Part shown: positions 52,545-62,098 of the stretch, piece by piece
How positions within the stretch are numbered: position 1 is the first letter of the stretch
Layout of the letters: each line of letters begins with the position of its first letter
Source of the DNA: BA4 sp044376575
GTDB lineage: Bacteria; Bacteroidota; Bacteroidia; CAIKAF01
DNA: 64,000 nucleotides
Direction of reading: 5' to 3'
Assembly (NCBI GenBank): GCA_044376575.1
Contig: JBILKR010000002.1
Coordinates: 1-64,000 of the forward strand
The notes under the pieces: generated by a model
The model's database searches: none
Told to the model about the DNA's origin: nothing
Seen by the model: the letters and a program-made list of their open reading frames with translations, nothing else
Position numbers and translations under genes: made by a program

Positions 52545-54686
52545 ATGGCGGTTATAGGCAGTATTCGTAAAAGAGGAACCTTACTTTTAATTGTGATCGG
52601 TGTTTCCATGCTAGCATTTATTTTGGGTTCAAATATTTTCACCAATTTAATGGGTGGACCAGATAATACAGTTGCTGAAATTGATGGAAAGAAAATTAAT
52701 ATTGCGGAATATCAAACGCGTCTTGCAAATAAAGAAGCAAGATACATCGCTATCAATCCTCAGATGGACATGAACGAATCTCAACGTCAACAGATTGGGG
52801 ATGAAGTATGGAATGAAATCATTAATGAACGGGTGTTTTTTAATGAATTTGAAAAACTGGGTATTGCTGTTTCACCTGCTGAAATGAATGATATGATGGT
52901 TGGACGATCTGTACACAACATGATTAAAAGTCAATTTGCCAATAAGCAAACAGGGGCGTTTAATCCTCAGGATGTAGCAACTCAACTCGCACAATTAGAA
53001 GATGAAAGTGCTGTGCCTGAAGAAAATCTTGAGCAATGGAAATCAGTTAGAGCCTATTGGGGATATATGCAGGAATTTATTGAGCAAGACAGAATTCAAA
53101 CAAAATATAGAAATTTAATATCCAAAAGTACATACCTGACAAAAAAAGAAGTAGAAGGAAATTACAAGAGCATGGGAGAAAAAGCAAACATGCGAATGGT
53201 AATGAAATCTTATGCATCAGTACCTGATTCTACGATTAAAGTTTCTGATGATGAGTTAAAAAAATATTATGATGAATTTGGCTACAGATTCAGAAATTCG
53301 AATAATAGCAGAGGAATAAAGTATATTGTATTTTCAGGAATTCCGACTCAAAAAGACAGTGCTGATATCCTTTCAAATATCTTCACGTTGAAAACAGAAT
53401 TTACATCTTCTACTGATGATTCCTTGTTTGTGAATCAAAATTCAGACAATTCTACAGCACCACAGTATTATAAAGCAAACGTATTAAACAAAAATCTGGA
53501 TTCAGCACTGTTTAATGCACCTATTGGAACAGTTGCCGGACCAATTATTGAAAATGGATACTATGTTATTGCAAAAAAAATGGGAGAAAAATCTGCGAGT
53601 GATTCTTGTAAAGCCAGACATATTCTTTTACAACCACAAAAACAGGAAGATGTTGAGCCAATGAGAAAATTGAGAGATAGTTTGCTTGTTGTTTTAAAAA
53701 ATGGCGGTGATTTTGCTGCTATTGCCGCTCAATATTCAAATGATGAAAGCAATAAAAAAGATACGGGAAATCTGGGCTGGTTCACAGAAGGAATGATGGT
53801 AAAAAGTTTTAACGATAGTGCTTTTGCTGCAAAACCAGGACAATATAAGTTAGTGGATTCTGAATTTGGTTTTCATATTTTATATGTGCAAAATCAGACC
53901 AAACCAATCAGAAGAATGTTGGGAGGGTTAGTTTCAAAATTAATTCAGCCAAGTTCAGAAACGATGGAAAATGCATATAATCAAGCTTCAGAAATAGCAT
54001 TTGTTGACAAATCTGCTAAAGATTTTAATGCTGAAAAATACTTTGACAATGTGGTAAAATCTAAAAAATTAATGGCGATTCCATATGATAATATTACAGA
54101 TGATGCCAGAAATGTTGGTGGTCTTGAAGAATCAAAGGAACTCATTAAATGGTCATTAAATGCAAAACGTGGAGATATTTCTGATGTTTTTAAAAGTGGG
54201 AACAATTATGTAGTTGCAATTCTTACTTCTATTCGCACAGTTGGAATACCTAAACTTGAAGACATTAAGAAAGAAGTTGAAGTTGCTGCTATCCGTCATA
54301 AAAAAGCGGAGATGTTCATAAAAGAATTTTCAGACAATTTAAGCAAAGCAAAAAATATTGATGCACTGGCAACAAATATGAAATTAAATGTTGTTCCTGC
54401 AACAGATATTAACTTCCTTGCACCGTTTATTCCCGGTGCCGGCAAAGAAGCAAAAGTAGTGGGTGCTTTATTTGGATTAAAACAAGGTAAACTATCTGTA
54501 CCAATTGAAGGAGATAACGGAGTATATGTAATTATTAAAGATAGTTCTACACCTGCACCACCTACTGGTGACATAACGCTTGCAAAAACACAAATGATTT
54601 CACAGTTGAGCAGTGGCGCACCATATCAGGCTATGGATGCAGTAAAAAGCATCTATAAAATAAAAGACCGACGATATAATTTTTGA
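52545..54686 (+). CDS. periplasmic SurA/PpiD-like peptidyl-prolyl isomerase
   Basis: A 713-residue protein anchored by one N-terminal helix (about 12-34, LLLIVIGVSMLAFILGSNIF). A SurA_N-like domain (about 40-170) is followed by a parvulin domain (about 355-455): KARHILLQ, GGDFAAIAAQYSNDESNKKDTGNLGWF, VDSEFGFHILYV. A second parvulin-like segment from about 460 to 680 is more diverged (ARNVGGLEESKELIKWSLN, GNNYVVAILTSI). It is expected to help fold exported and outer-membrane proteins, in keeping with the lptC and barrel genes just upstream. Start ATG at 52545; a probable weak promoter (TATATTCG) lies at 52503-52510. Confidence 0.92.
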   Translation: MAVIGSIRKRGTLLLIVIGVSMLAFILGSNIFTNLMGGPDNTVAEIDGKKINIAEYQTRLANKEARYIAINPQMDMNESQRQQIGDEVWNEIINERVFFNEFEKLGIAVSPAEMNDMMVGRSVHNMIKSQFANKQTGAFNPQDVATQLAQLEDESAVPEENLEQWKSVRAYWGYMQEFIEQDRIQTKYRNLISKSTYLTKKEVEGNYKSMGEKANMRMVMKSYASVPDSTIKVSDDELKKYYDEFGYRFRNSNNSRGIKYIVFSGIPTQKDSADILSNIFTLKTEFTSSTDDSLFVNQNSDNSTAPQYYKANVLNKNLDSALFNAPIGTVAGPIIENGYYVIAKKMGEKSASDSCKARHILLQPQKQEDVEPMRKLRDSLLVVLKNGGDFAAIAAQYSNDESNKKDTGNLGWFTEGMMVKSFNDSAFAAKPGQYKLVDSEFGFHILYVQNQTKPIRRMLGGLVSKLIQPSSETMENAYNQASEIAFVDKSAKDFNAEKYFDNVVKSKKLMAIPYDNITDDARNVGGLEESKELIKWSLNAKRGDISDVFKSGNNYVVAILTSIRTVGIPKLEDIKKEVEVAAIRHKKAEMFIKEFSDNLSKAKNIDALATNMKLNVVPATDINFLAPFIPGAGKEAKVVGALFGLKQGKLSVPIEGDNGVYVIIKDSSTPAPPTGDITLAKTQMISQLSSGAPYQAMDAVKSIYKIKDRRYNF

Positions 54687-54696
54687 TATGAATTTA

Positions 54697-54729
54697 AAAA
54701 AAACTCCTGAGAATCTCAGGAGTTTTTTT
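54697..54729. terminator. bidirectional terminator between the isomerase gene and dut
   Basis: A 15-bp perfect stem (54697-54711 with 54715-54729, core ACTCCTGAG) with a three-base loop, A run on the left and T run on the right. It lies 11 bases after the isomerase stop and includes the first two bases of the dut stop codon on the other strand. Confidence 0.9.
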
Positions 54730-55168
54730 ATGACTTACCGGTACTACCGAATCCACCATCACCTCTTTCTGACCCACCCAGTTCATTTACAGATATCCAC
54801 TCTGCCTTTTCATATTTAGCAATAACTAACTGTGCTATTCTGTCGCCATCTTGAATCATGAAAGGTTCCTGTGATAAATTAATCAGAATCACCCCTATTT
54901 CACCTCTGTAATCTGCATCAATTGTACCTGGAGAATTTAATACAGTAATGCCTTTCTTTAAGGCAAGTCCACTGCGCGGACGAACCTGTGCTTCATAACC
55001 AGCGGGAAGCTCAATGAATATTCCTGTAGGAATTAATTTTCTTTCCATTGGTTGTAAAATATATTCACGATCAATATTTGCAGTAAGATCCATACCGGCA
55101 GATGCCATCGTCTGGTATGAAGGAGGCGCATGCCTTGAGCGATTAACGATATTAATTTTGAGCGACAT
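54728..55168 (-). CDS. dut: dUTP diphosphatase
   Basis: A 146-residue trimeric dUTPase that hydrolyses dUTP to dUMP, keeping uracil out of DNA and feeding dTMP synthesis. All five family motifs are visible: SAGMDLTAN (1), RPRSGLALKKG (2), VLNSPGTIDADYRGEI (3), QDGDRIAQLVIA (4) and the C-terminal arm RGDGGFGSTG (5). Its start is 12 bases downstream of the flippase stop. Confidence 0.97.
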   Translation of the reverse strand: MSLKINIVNRSRHAPPSYQTMASAGMDLTANIDREYILQPMERKLIPTGIFIELPAGYEAQVRPRSGLALKKGITVLNSPGTIDADYRGEIGVILINLSQEPFMIQDGDRIAQLVIAKYEKAEWISVNELGGSERGDGGFGSTGKS

Positions 55169-55180
55169 GATGAAACTATG

Positions 55181-56668
55181 TTATTTGAATTGAAATGATT
55201 TACGGAATTCTATATAATAAACAACAAGCACGAATGGAATCAATAATGCTGATTTTAAACCCATCGAAACATATTGATTATGCATAGGTATTAAAACTGA
55301 CAGAAAATATAATCCAAATGACAAAAGGATATAAAAAATTATTTTACCTGTTTGATACGGAATAGGATAATACTTCTTACTCACCCAATAACTCACCACT
55401 ACCATTAAAAAATATGTTATTAATGTGGCATAAGCTGATGCCATATAGCCGAAAACAGGGATATAATAATAATTGATTGCAATTGTAATGAGTGCACCAA
55501 ATAACGAGAATATGGCTCCAAAAATAGTTTGGCCAGAAAGCTTATACCACATGGAAAGATTGATATAAATTCCCAAAAACATATTTGCCAACATTATGAT
55601 TGGAACAATCTCCAAGCCTTTCCAGTATTCTTCATTTTGAAGAAAATACTTTATAATATCTAGGTGTAACATTACAAAAAGAAAGATGAAGCTACAGAAC
55701 GCAACAAAGTAATTCATAATTCGCGCATATTGAAGAGGTGCATCCAACGACCTGCTCTGTTGAAAAAAGAATGGTTCTGCTGCAAATCTGAAAGCCTGTA
55801 TAAAAATGGACATTAAAATGGCAATTTTATAAGATGCACTATATATTCCTATCATCTGACGATTTTGAAAATCAGTATATGGCAATAAATGTTTAAGCAT
55901 TAATACATCTAAACGCTCATTAATAATAAATCCTAGCCCTGCAATTAGCAAAGGCCATGAATAACGTATCATGTTTTTCCAAAGCTTAAAATCAAAAGTT
56001 GACAGGTTTTTCAATAAAACAGGTAAACACATCGCTACTTTAAATAAACTAGCAATAAGATTTGAAATAAAAACATATCCAACACCTATATCATGATTAT
56101 ATAAAAGTTTTACAACAGCGTTTGAATCCTCTCCAAATTCCAGGTAATGGTTTCGGCAATAAAACAAAAAAAACAGATTTAATCCGATATTAATTCCAAT
56201 ATTCGATAATGTAATCAGTGAAAATAATTTTGGTCTGTTTTCTAATCTCAACCAAGCCATTGGCAGTGCCGTAATCGCATCGAATCCAATTATTAACCCA
56301 AGCCAAAAAATATACTCTTCATTAGAAGGATATTTCATAAATTCCGCCAGAGAAGTTGTATTAGTAAATGCAATAGACCAAAAAATAATTGTTGTGGTAA
56401 GCAATGAAATCATTGCTGTTGAAAAGACCTTTTTCTTATCAGTGGTTTGCTGTGCAAATTGAAAAAGCGCTGTTTCCATTCCATAAGTAAGTACAACCAA
56501 TAGTATGGCGATATAAGCATATCCCTCATTAAAAACAGCATATATTTCACTGGAAAAAATGGAAGTATATAGGGGAGTTAACAAATAATTCAATACCCTG
56601 CCGAGAATTGTTCCTACACCATAAATGGCGGTTTGCCCTGCCAATTTTTTAATTGAACTCAAAGTCAA
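55181..56668 (-). CDS. polysaccharide flippase (MOP/Wzx-like)
   Basis: A 495-residue polytopic protein with about 14 predicted membrane helices, without signal peptide. It begins IKKLAGQTAIYGVGTILGRVLNYLLTPLYT, a start typical of oligosaccharide flippases of the MOP superfamily, and contains the repeated amphipathic pattern ISNLIASLFKVAM, RYSWPLLIAGLGFIINERLDVLMLKHLL and FFQQSRSLDAPLQYARIMNYF. Such proteins move undecaprenyl-linked sugars across the inner membrane. No glycosyltransferase genes are nearby, so the cargo is unknown. It is likely cotranscribed with dut. Confidence 0.87.
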   Translation of the reverse strand: MTLSSIKKLAGQTAIYGVGTILGRVLNYLLTPLYTSIFSSEIYAVFNEGYAYIAILLVVLTYGMETALFQFAQQTTDKKKVFSTAMISLLTTTIIFWSIAFTNTTSLAEFMKYPSNEEYIFWLGLIIGFDAITALPMAWLRLENRPKLFSLITLSNIGINIGLNLFFLFYCRNHYLEFGEDSNAVVKLLYNHDIGVGYVFISNLIASLFKVAMCLPVLLKNLSTFDFKLWKNMIRYSWPLLIAGLGFIINERLDVLMLKHLLPYTDFQNRQMIGIYSASYKIAILMSIFIQAFRFAAEPFFFQQSRSLDAPLQYARIMNYFVAFCSFIFLFVMLHLDIIKYFLQNEEYWKGLEIVPIIMLANMFLGIYINLSMWYKLSGQTIFGAIFSLFGALITIAINYYYIPVFGYMASAYATLITYFLMVVVSYWVSKKYYPIPYQTGKIIFYILLSFGLYFLSVLIPMHNQYVSMGLKSALLIPFVLVVYYIEFRKSFQFK

Positions 56669-56805
56669 ATGCTTCTGTTATCAAAAATAGCAAAAGAAAC
56701 GCAGTCTGTAATTAATTCTTTTAAACATTAAAATGGGTTAAATGGAACCAGAAAAATGATATTATGCGTTCTTTTGATTATTATTGTAAATATCAAAGAA
56801 ATTTT

Positions 56806-58413
56806 ATGAAAAAAATCATTTTATCATTCGTAACGCTTGCTGTCATTTTTTCATTTCATATTTCATTATTTTCTCAACAACCAACACAAAACTGGATGTT
56901 GCTTAATTATGAAAATGATAGTGTGCCGGGGGTAAGCGAGAAAAAAGCATATTCTTTACTTGCCAATAAAAAACCTAAGAAAGTTGTGGTAGCGGTAATC
57001 GATTCAGGTGTAGACATTTTACATGAAGACCTCAATGATGTAATATGGATAAATGAAGATGAAATTGCAAACAATGGTATAGATGATGATAAAAATGGTT
57101 ATGTGGATGATATTTACGGTTGGAATTTTATCGGTGGTAAAGATGGGAAGCATGTAAATCACGATAGTTATGAGATTACACGACTATACGGATCACTTGA
57201 GAAAAAATTTGGAAATAAAACAGCGAAGGAAATAGGATCAAAAGAGCGAAAAGAATTTGATTATTATCAAAAAATTAAAAATGAATGGGAAACCAAGCTC
57301 AATGAATTTAATTCAGAAAAAGCAGGTATTGAATCGTTGATGAATTCAATAAAAGAAGCGGAGCAATTGCTGAAAGAAAAACTTCAGATTACCGAAATAA
57401 CACCTGAAATACTTGAAAAAGCAGAGTCTGCTGATGAAACTGTAAAAAAATCAATCTTAACTATTCAAATGCTAATGATGATGACGGGATCAACAGATTT
57501 TAATAATTTAATGAGCCAATTAAATGGAGCGATGGATTATTATCAATCGACCATAGAATATGGATATAACCTGTCATTTGACCCGAGGCATATTGTTGGT
57601 GATAATTACTCCAACTCTGCTGAAAAAAATTACGGAAATAGTGACGTTAAAGGTCCTGATCCAAGCCATGGAACACATGTAGCTGGAATTATTGCAGCAG
57701 AAAGAGGGAACAGTATCGGTATGGATGGAATTTCAAATGCCGCATCAATTATGGTTTTAAGAGCGGTACCCAACGGAGATGAAAGAGACAAAGATGTTGC
57801 CAATGCTATAATTTATGCAGCGGATAATGGAGCAAAGATTATCAATATGAGTTTTGGGAAAAAATATTATTCCGATAAACAAGCCGTTGACAATGCCATT
57901 AAATATGCAGAATCAAAAGATGTATTATTAATACATGCCGCAGGAAATGATGCAGAAAATATTGATGTTGTTCAATTTTATCCTACAAGAAAATTTCTGA
58001 AGGGAAGCGCGAAAAACTGGCTTGAAGTGGGTGCAATGAATTGGGAAAAATCACCTAACGCTGCCGGATCATTTTCTAACTATGGTAAAAAGAATGTTGA
58101 TTTGTTTGCACCGGGAGTAGATATTTATTCAACTTTCCCAAATCAAAAATACGAGTTTCAACAGGGAACAAGTATGGCTGCGCCGGTTGTTGCAGGTGTA
58201 GCTGCTGTTTTAAGATCGCACTTCCCAGAGCTGAGCGCTTCAGAGATAAAAAAAGCACTCTTATCTTCTGTAAGACAATTTAAAGGCATGAAAACAAATC
58301 TTCCCGGAAGTGATAAACTGGTTAACTTTTCAGATTTAAGTAAAACCGGCGGTGTGGTTGAGCTGAGTAAAGCCGTTGAATATTGTTTAAAACTAACTCA
58401 AGGAAAGAAGTAA
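56806..58413 (+). CDS. S8 subtilisin-like serine protease with large insertion
   Basis: The ATG at 56806 (MKKIILSFVTLAVIF) is chosen over an upstream ATG at 56764, as it gives a clean signal peptide ending near LFSQ; the product is 535 residues. The catalytic triad is D66 (VVAVIDSGVD), H288 (SHGTHVAGI) and S456 (GTSMAAPVVAGV), with the oxyanion asparagine at 381 in HAAGND. The Asp-His distance is 222 residues against the usual 30-60. The extra segment (about 115-265) is highly charged and helical, probably a coiled coil. No T9SS domain is seen, so the protein is likely periplasmic or released otherwise. Confidence 0.93.
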   Translation: MKKIILSFVTLAVIFSFHISLFSQQPTQNWMLLNYENDSVPGVSEKKAYSLLANKKPKKVVVAVIDSGVDILHEDLNDVIWINEDEIANNGIDDDKNGYVDDIYGWNFIGGKDGKHVNHDSYEITRLYGSLEKKFGNKTAKEIGSKERKEFDYYQKIKNEWETKLNEFNSEKAGIESLMNSIKEAEQLLKEKLQITEITPEILEKAESADETVKKSILTIQMLMMMTGSTDFNNLMSQLNGAMDYYQSTIEYGYNLSFDPRHIVGDNYSNSAEKNYGNSDVKGPDPSHGTHVAGIIAAERGNSIGMDGISNAASIMVLRAVPNGDERDKDVANAIIYAADNGAKIINMSFGKKYYSDKQAVDNAIKYAESKDVLLIHAAGNDAENIDVVQFYPTRKFLKGSAKNWLEVGAMNWEKSPNAAGSFSNYGKKNVDLFAPGVDIYSTFPNQKYEFQQGTSMAAPVVAGVAAVLRSHFPELSASEIKKALLSSVRQFKGMKTNLPGSDKLVNFSDLSKTGGVVELSKAVEYCLKLTQGKK

Positions 58414-58434
58414 TAATTTTTTCTTGAAGAATTA

Positions 58435-59751
58435 TTATCTCAACAACTGTAAGTTTTGAGAATCAAATTTTAAGAATACCCAAAGCAAAAGGGTAAATCC
58501 CAACAGCGATGATCCGCCGTAGCTTAATAAAGGCAATGGAATACCTACAGCAGGAGCTAATCCTACGGCTGTTCCTATGTTCATGAAAAAGTGAAAGAAA
58601 AAAATACAGGCCACACAATAGCCATACACTTTGCTGAACATAGACCGCTGACGTTCAGCAGCGATAATCAGACGGACTATGAAGAACAAGTAAATCATAA
58701 TGATTCCTGTGCTTCCCCAAAATCCCCACTCCTCACCTACTGTAGAAAAAATAAAATCTGTATGCTGTTTGGGAACATACTTTAGTTTAGTTAATGATCC
58801 GTTTAAAAATCCTTTCCCAAGCACGCCTCCCGAACCAATCGCCATTTTTGAGTTGTTTACATTCCATCCGCTACCTTTCATGTCTTTTTCTTGACCAAGC
58901 AATACCATGATGCGTTTGCGATGGTGTTCTTTCAACACATTATTATAAATCGGTTTCACTGCAAGCGTAAACCCAATAAAAAATACAAGTAATATGGTCA
59001 GCAATTTCCATCCTCCCCTGAAATTAAGCAGTAAAAAAGACAATAAGACTGTAATTACTATTAATCCTATTATCACCCATACAACAGGAACAAGAATGGT
59101 AATGAAAAAAATGGCGATGCTCAGCACTCCCATAATCAAAAACAACCAATTGAGACCAAACCTAAAAAAGGCAAGAAAAAAAGACAGGAATACCAATGTT
59201 GTTCCGGTATCATTTTCCATTAAAATAAGTGCCGCCGGAAGTAATACAAAAAATACTGCCCAGGCTCCGTTTTTCGAAATATTCAAATCAAATCCAAACA
59301 GGGTAACACTATTGAATCTTGATGAAGGTGTGAAAGAAAATTTATTATCGCCCATCACTTTTGCAAGTATCAATGCCGTTGCAAACTTTGCAAATTCAGA
59401 CGGTTGTATTTTTATGGAAGATGTAATTACAAACCATGACTTATTTCCGGCCACTGTCTGACCGACAATAAGCACAAGAACAAGCAATACAATTACTGCA
59501 GCATATATAATAAAAGAGGTTGCCTGAAATACTTTTGTATCAAAGAAAAATAAGAAAATTCCAAATCCGATACTGATGCAAATCCATACAAACTGCTTTC
59601 CTGATTCAACTGAAAAATCAAATATGGATGTATGGTCTTCATTGTATGATGCAGAATAAATATTTATCCAGCCAAAAAAAACCAATATAAAATAAACCAG
59701 CAAAAGCCACCAGTCAATATTTCCAATGATGCCATTATTCCTTGTGCTCAT
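58435..59751 (-). CDS. rodA: rod shape-determining SEDS glycosyltransferase RodA
   Basis: A 438-residue SEDS protein with about ten membrane helices. It carries IGQTVAGNKSWFVI, IQPSEFAKFATALILAKVMG, LLPAALILMENDTGTTLVFLS and, towards the end, KYVPKQHTDFIFSTVGEEWGFWG and GIPLPLLSYGGSSLLGFTLLLWV, the standard SEDS signatures. RodA polymerises lipid II into glycan strands with PBP2 in the elongasome. Its ATG overlaps the mrdA stop by four bases (ATGA). The insert of basic residues GQEKDMKGSGWNVNNS is seen in this branch. It is the last gene of the mre cluster. Confidence 0.95.
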   Translation of the reverse strand: MSTRNNGIIGNIDWWLLLVYFILVFFGWINIYSASYNEDHTSIFDFSVESGKQFVWICISIGFGIFLFFFDTKVFQATSFIIYAAVIVLLVLVLIVGQTVAGNKSWFVITSSIKIQPSEFAKFATALILAKVMGDNKFSFTPSSRFNSVTLFGFDLNISKNGAWAVFFVLLPAALILMENDTGTTLVFLSFFLAFFRFGLNWLFLIMGVLSIAIFFITILVPVVWVIIGLIVITVLLSFLLLNFRGGWKLLTILLVFFIGFTLAVKPIYNNVLKEHHRKRIMVLLGQEKDMKGSGWNVNNSKMAIGSGGVLGKGFLNGSLTKLKYVPKQHTDFIFSTVGEEWGFWGSTGIIMIYLFFIVRLIIAAERQRSMFSKVYGYCVACIFFFHFFMNIGTAVGLAPAVGIPLPLLSYGGSSLLGFTLLLWVFLKFDSQNLQLLR

Positions 59752-61586
59752 GGTCTATCAATTAAGTTCCCTTCCATCATCCTTTTTTCTAGGTCAGGAC
59801 GAGTAATGGTATCCGTTAAATATTTTTCTATCATTAAACTTGCAATCGGCGCGGCCCAGGTTGCACCAAATCCGGCATTCTCAACCAATATACCAATCGC
59901 AATTTTTGGTTTATCCATGGGTGCATAGGCCATAAAAACAGAGTGATCTTCTCCGTGAGGATTTTGAGCTGTTCCGGTTTTACCACAGATTACAATATGA
60001 TTAAGTTTACCAACAAGTGCTGTACCTCCCGGAACATTTACCGCACCATACATTCCGTCTATCACAATGTCAAAATATTTATCATCCACACCAACATAAT
60101 TCTTTTTAGAAAAGAGAGGATTATTTACGTATTGCCTTCCAATTTTTTTTCCAACGTGCGGCAATTTATAATAACCTCTATTGGCAACAACACACGCTAA
60201 ATTGGCTATCTGTAGGGCGTTGGCCTGCAACTCTCCCTGACCGATGCCAAGTGAAATGATTGTAAGCGGTTTCCAACTTCCCTTCCCGTATATTTTATCG
60301 TAGTAATTTGAAGATGGTACATTGCCATCTTTCACATTCGGTATATCTGTGCCTTCAAATTTTTGCCCAAAACCAAAACGAAGCACATATTCTCGCCACA
60401 CGTTATATCCTTCTTTTGATGTGGAATATTTTTTTACAATTGAATGAAAAACGGCACAGTAGTATGCATTACATGATGTTTGTATGGAATATCTCAAATC
60501 GGCTGAAGGGTGGGCATGGCAACCCACACGTTTTGAAGCGCTGATACGATAACCACCGCCGCAGCCATGAACAGTTGTTGGAAAAAGAACTCCCTCCTGC
60601 TGACCAACAAGCGCCTCCATTACCTTAAAAGTTGATCCGGGTGGATAACCGTCCATGATTGCCCTGTTGTATAAAGGATTAGATTTGTCAAGCGCGAGTT
60701 TCGGATAGTTTTTTCTTTTACTTCTTCCCACTAAAAAATTGGGGTCGTATGATGGAGAAGAAATCAGTGCCAATACTTCTCCTGTTGAAGGTTCAATCGC
60801 TACTATTGCTCCTTTTTTATTTTGCATTAAAAGTTCTCCGTATTCCTGCAGATCAAGATCAATAGTTGTAGTTAAGTTTTCTCCCTGAACAGATGCTGTA
60901 TCATATACACCACCCATGAAACTACCTTTTTCATTATTATAAACATCAACAAAAACTTTTTTCACCCCTTTCTTTCCCCTTAGTATATTTTCATAGGATT
61001 TTTCTATTCCACTAATACCAATATTGTCTCCGGCAAGATAATAGCTGTTGTTATTTGTAATATGAGTATCTACCTCTCCCACATATCCTAAAACATGAGC
61101 GCCAACTGCACGTGGATACTTTCGCAATGCTTTTTTATCAAGGAAATAACCGGGATACTTAAATAATTTTTCCTGTATGGTAGAGAAATCTTCTTTGGTT
61201 AATTCTTTGGCGATAACTACAGGTTGAGATTTACTCCACTTTTTCTTTTTAATTTTTGTCCATACCTGTGATGTGATTTTAATAAAATCCTCTTTAGTTA
61301 TATCAACAAGGTTACAAAGTTCAAGCGTATCAATTGACTTCGCTTCTGAAGGTACCATAAGTAAATCATAAGCATACTCATTAGAAACCATCAACTGTCC
61401 GTTACGATCAAGTATATTACCCCTTGCAGGATATTTTACCACTCTGCGTATCGCATACATATTGGCATAATCTTTATAAGAATTATGTGGAACCTGCAAC
61501 AAAAAAAGTTTGATGATAAAAATGAATGATACTATGCCAAAAATAAAATAGTAAACATACCTTCTTGTTGAATCGTCTTGCGTCAT
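59748..61586 (-). CDS. mrdA: penicillin-binding protein 2 (transpeptidase)
   Basis: A 612-residue class B PBP. One N-terminal membrane helix (about 12-32) is followed by the dimerisation domain (ARGNILDRNGQLMVSNE) and the transpeptidase domain, with active-site S318 in STFK (318-321), SCN (371-373) and KTG (536-538). PBP2 crosslinks peptidoglycan during side-wall growth together with RodA and MreBCD. Its ATG overlaps the mreD stop, and its stop overlaps the rodA start. Target of mecillinam in other bacteria. Length agrees with Bacteroidota orthologues. Confidence 0.97.
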   Translation of the reverse strand: MTQDDSTRRYVYYFIFGIVSFIFIIKLFLLQVPHNSYKDYANMYAIRRVVKYPARGNILDRNGQLMVSNEYAYDLLMVPSEAKSIDTLELCNLVDITKEDFIKITSQVWTKIKKKKWSKSQPVVIAKELTKEDFSTIQEKLFKYPGYFLDKKALRKYPRAVGAHVLGYVGEVDTHITNNNSYYLAGDNIGISGIEKSYENILRGKKGVKKVFVDVYNNEKGSFMGGVYDTASVQGENLTTTIDLDLQEYGELLMQNKKGAIVAIEPSTGEVLALISSPSYDPNFLVGRSKRKNYPKLALDKSNPLYNRAIMDGYPPGSTFKVMEALVGQQEGVLFPTTVHGCGGGYRISASKRVGCHAHPSADLRYSIQTSCNAYYCAVFHSIVKKYSTSKEGYNVWREYVLRFGFGQKFEGTDIPNVKDGNVPSSNYYDKIYGKGSWKPLTIISLGIGQGELQANALQIANLACVVANRGYYKLPHVGKKIGRQYVNNPLFSKKNYVGVDDKYFDIVIDGMYGAVNVPGGTALVGKLNHIVICGKTGTAQNPHGEDHSVFMAYAPMDKPKIAIGILVENAGFGATWAAPIASLMIEKYLTDTITRPDLEKRMMEGNLIDRP

Positions 61587-62098
61587 ACTCTTTTTTTCTT
61601 ATAAAGTAAAACGGAGAAGATATAAATAAACAAAACAGAGAACAGTGCGCTGAGTATTGATTTAATTAGAATGACAGGAAGAGCAGATAGTTTAAAATAC
61701 TCATAAACAAAAACAACTAAATGATGAATCAACATTAATATTATTGTATATAAAAAGAAGCCGGCGCCTGGAATAGTGTATATGCCGGGATTAACATTAT
61801 TCTCTCGGTCTTCAACTGAAATAAAAATGGGCAACAATGGGATTCTTAAAAATGCAACGAAGGTAGATGCTCCGGCATGAACACCTCCGGTATTAAAAAG
61901 TATATCAATAATAAAGCCTGTTATAAATCCGAGGAAAATAAGTAATGACTTATTAATTCTTGCGGGTAATTGTAAAATAAAAAAAATATACATTGAGGGT
62001 AAAATGTATGGCCCTAGTGTAATTCTACTGATAAACAATAATTCTATCAGAATTAAAAGAATAAATAAAAAGATATGTTTAAGTGTATTATAACTCAT
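61583..62098 (-). CDS. mreD: rod shape-determining protein MreD
   Basis: A 171-residue inner-membrane protein with about five helices. It has the MreD pattern LILIELLFISRITLGPYILPSMYIFFILQLPARINKSLLIFLGFITGFIIDILF in its first half. Family identity rests on length, topology and position between mreC and mrdA more than on sequence motifs. MreD links MreC and PBP2 to the cytoskeletal filament. The start lies inside the 3' end of mreC (11-base overlap) and the stop overlaps the mrdA start by four bases. Confidence 0.92.
   Translation of the reverse strand: MSYNTLKHIFLFILLILIELLFISRITLGPYILPSMYIFFILQLPARINKSLLIFLGFITGFIIDILFNTGGVHAGASTFVAFLRIPLLPIFISVEDRENNVNPGIYTIPGAGFFLYTIILMLIHHLVVFVYEYFKLSALPVILIKSILSALFSVLFIYIFSVLLYKKKRV

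Noticed and set aside
58411..58437. AT-only hairpin between the subtilase and rodA (8-bp stem)
   Set aside because: The stem holds no G-C pair and overlaps both stop regions; too weak to call a terminator.
58994..59461. 155-codon open frame on the plus strand opposite rodA
   Set aside because: Antisense to conserved rodA codons, with low-complexity composition.
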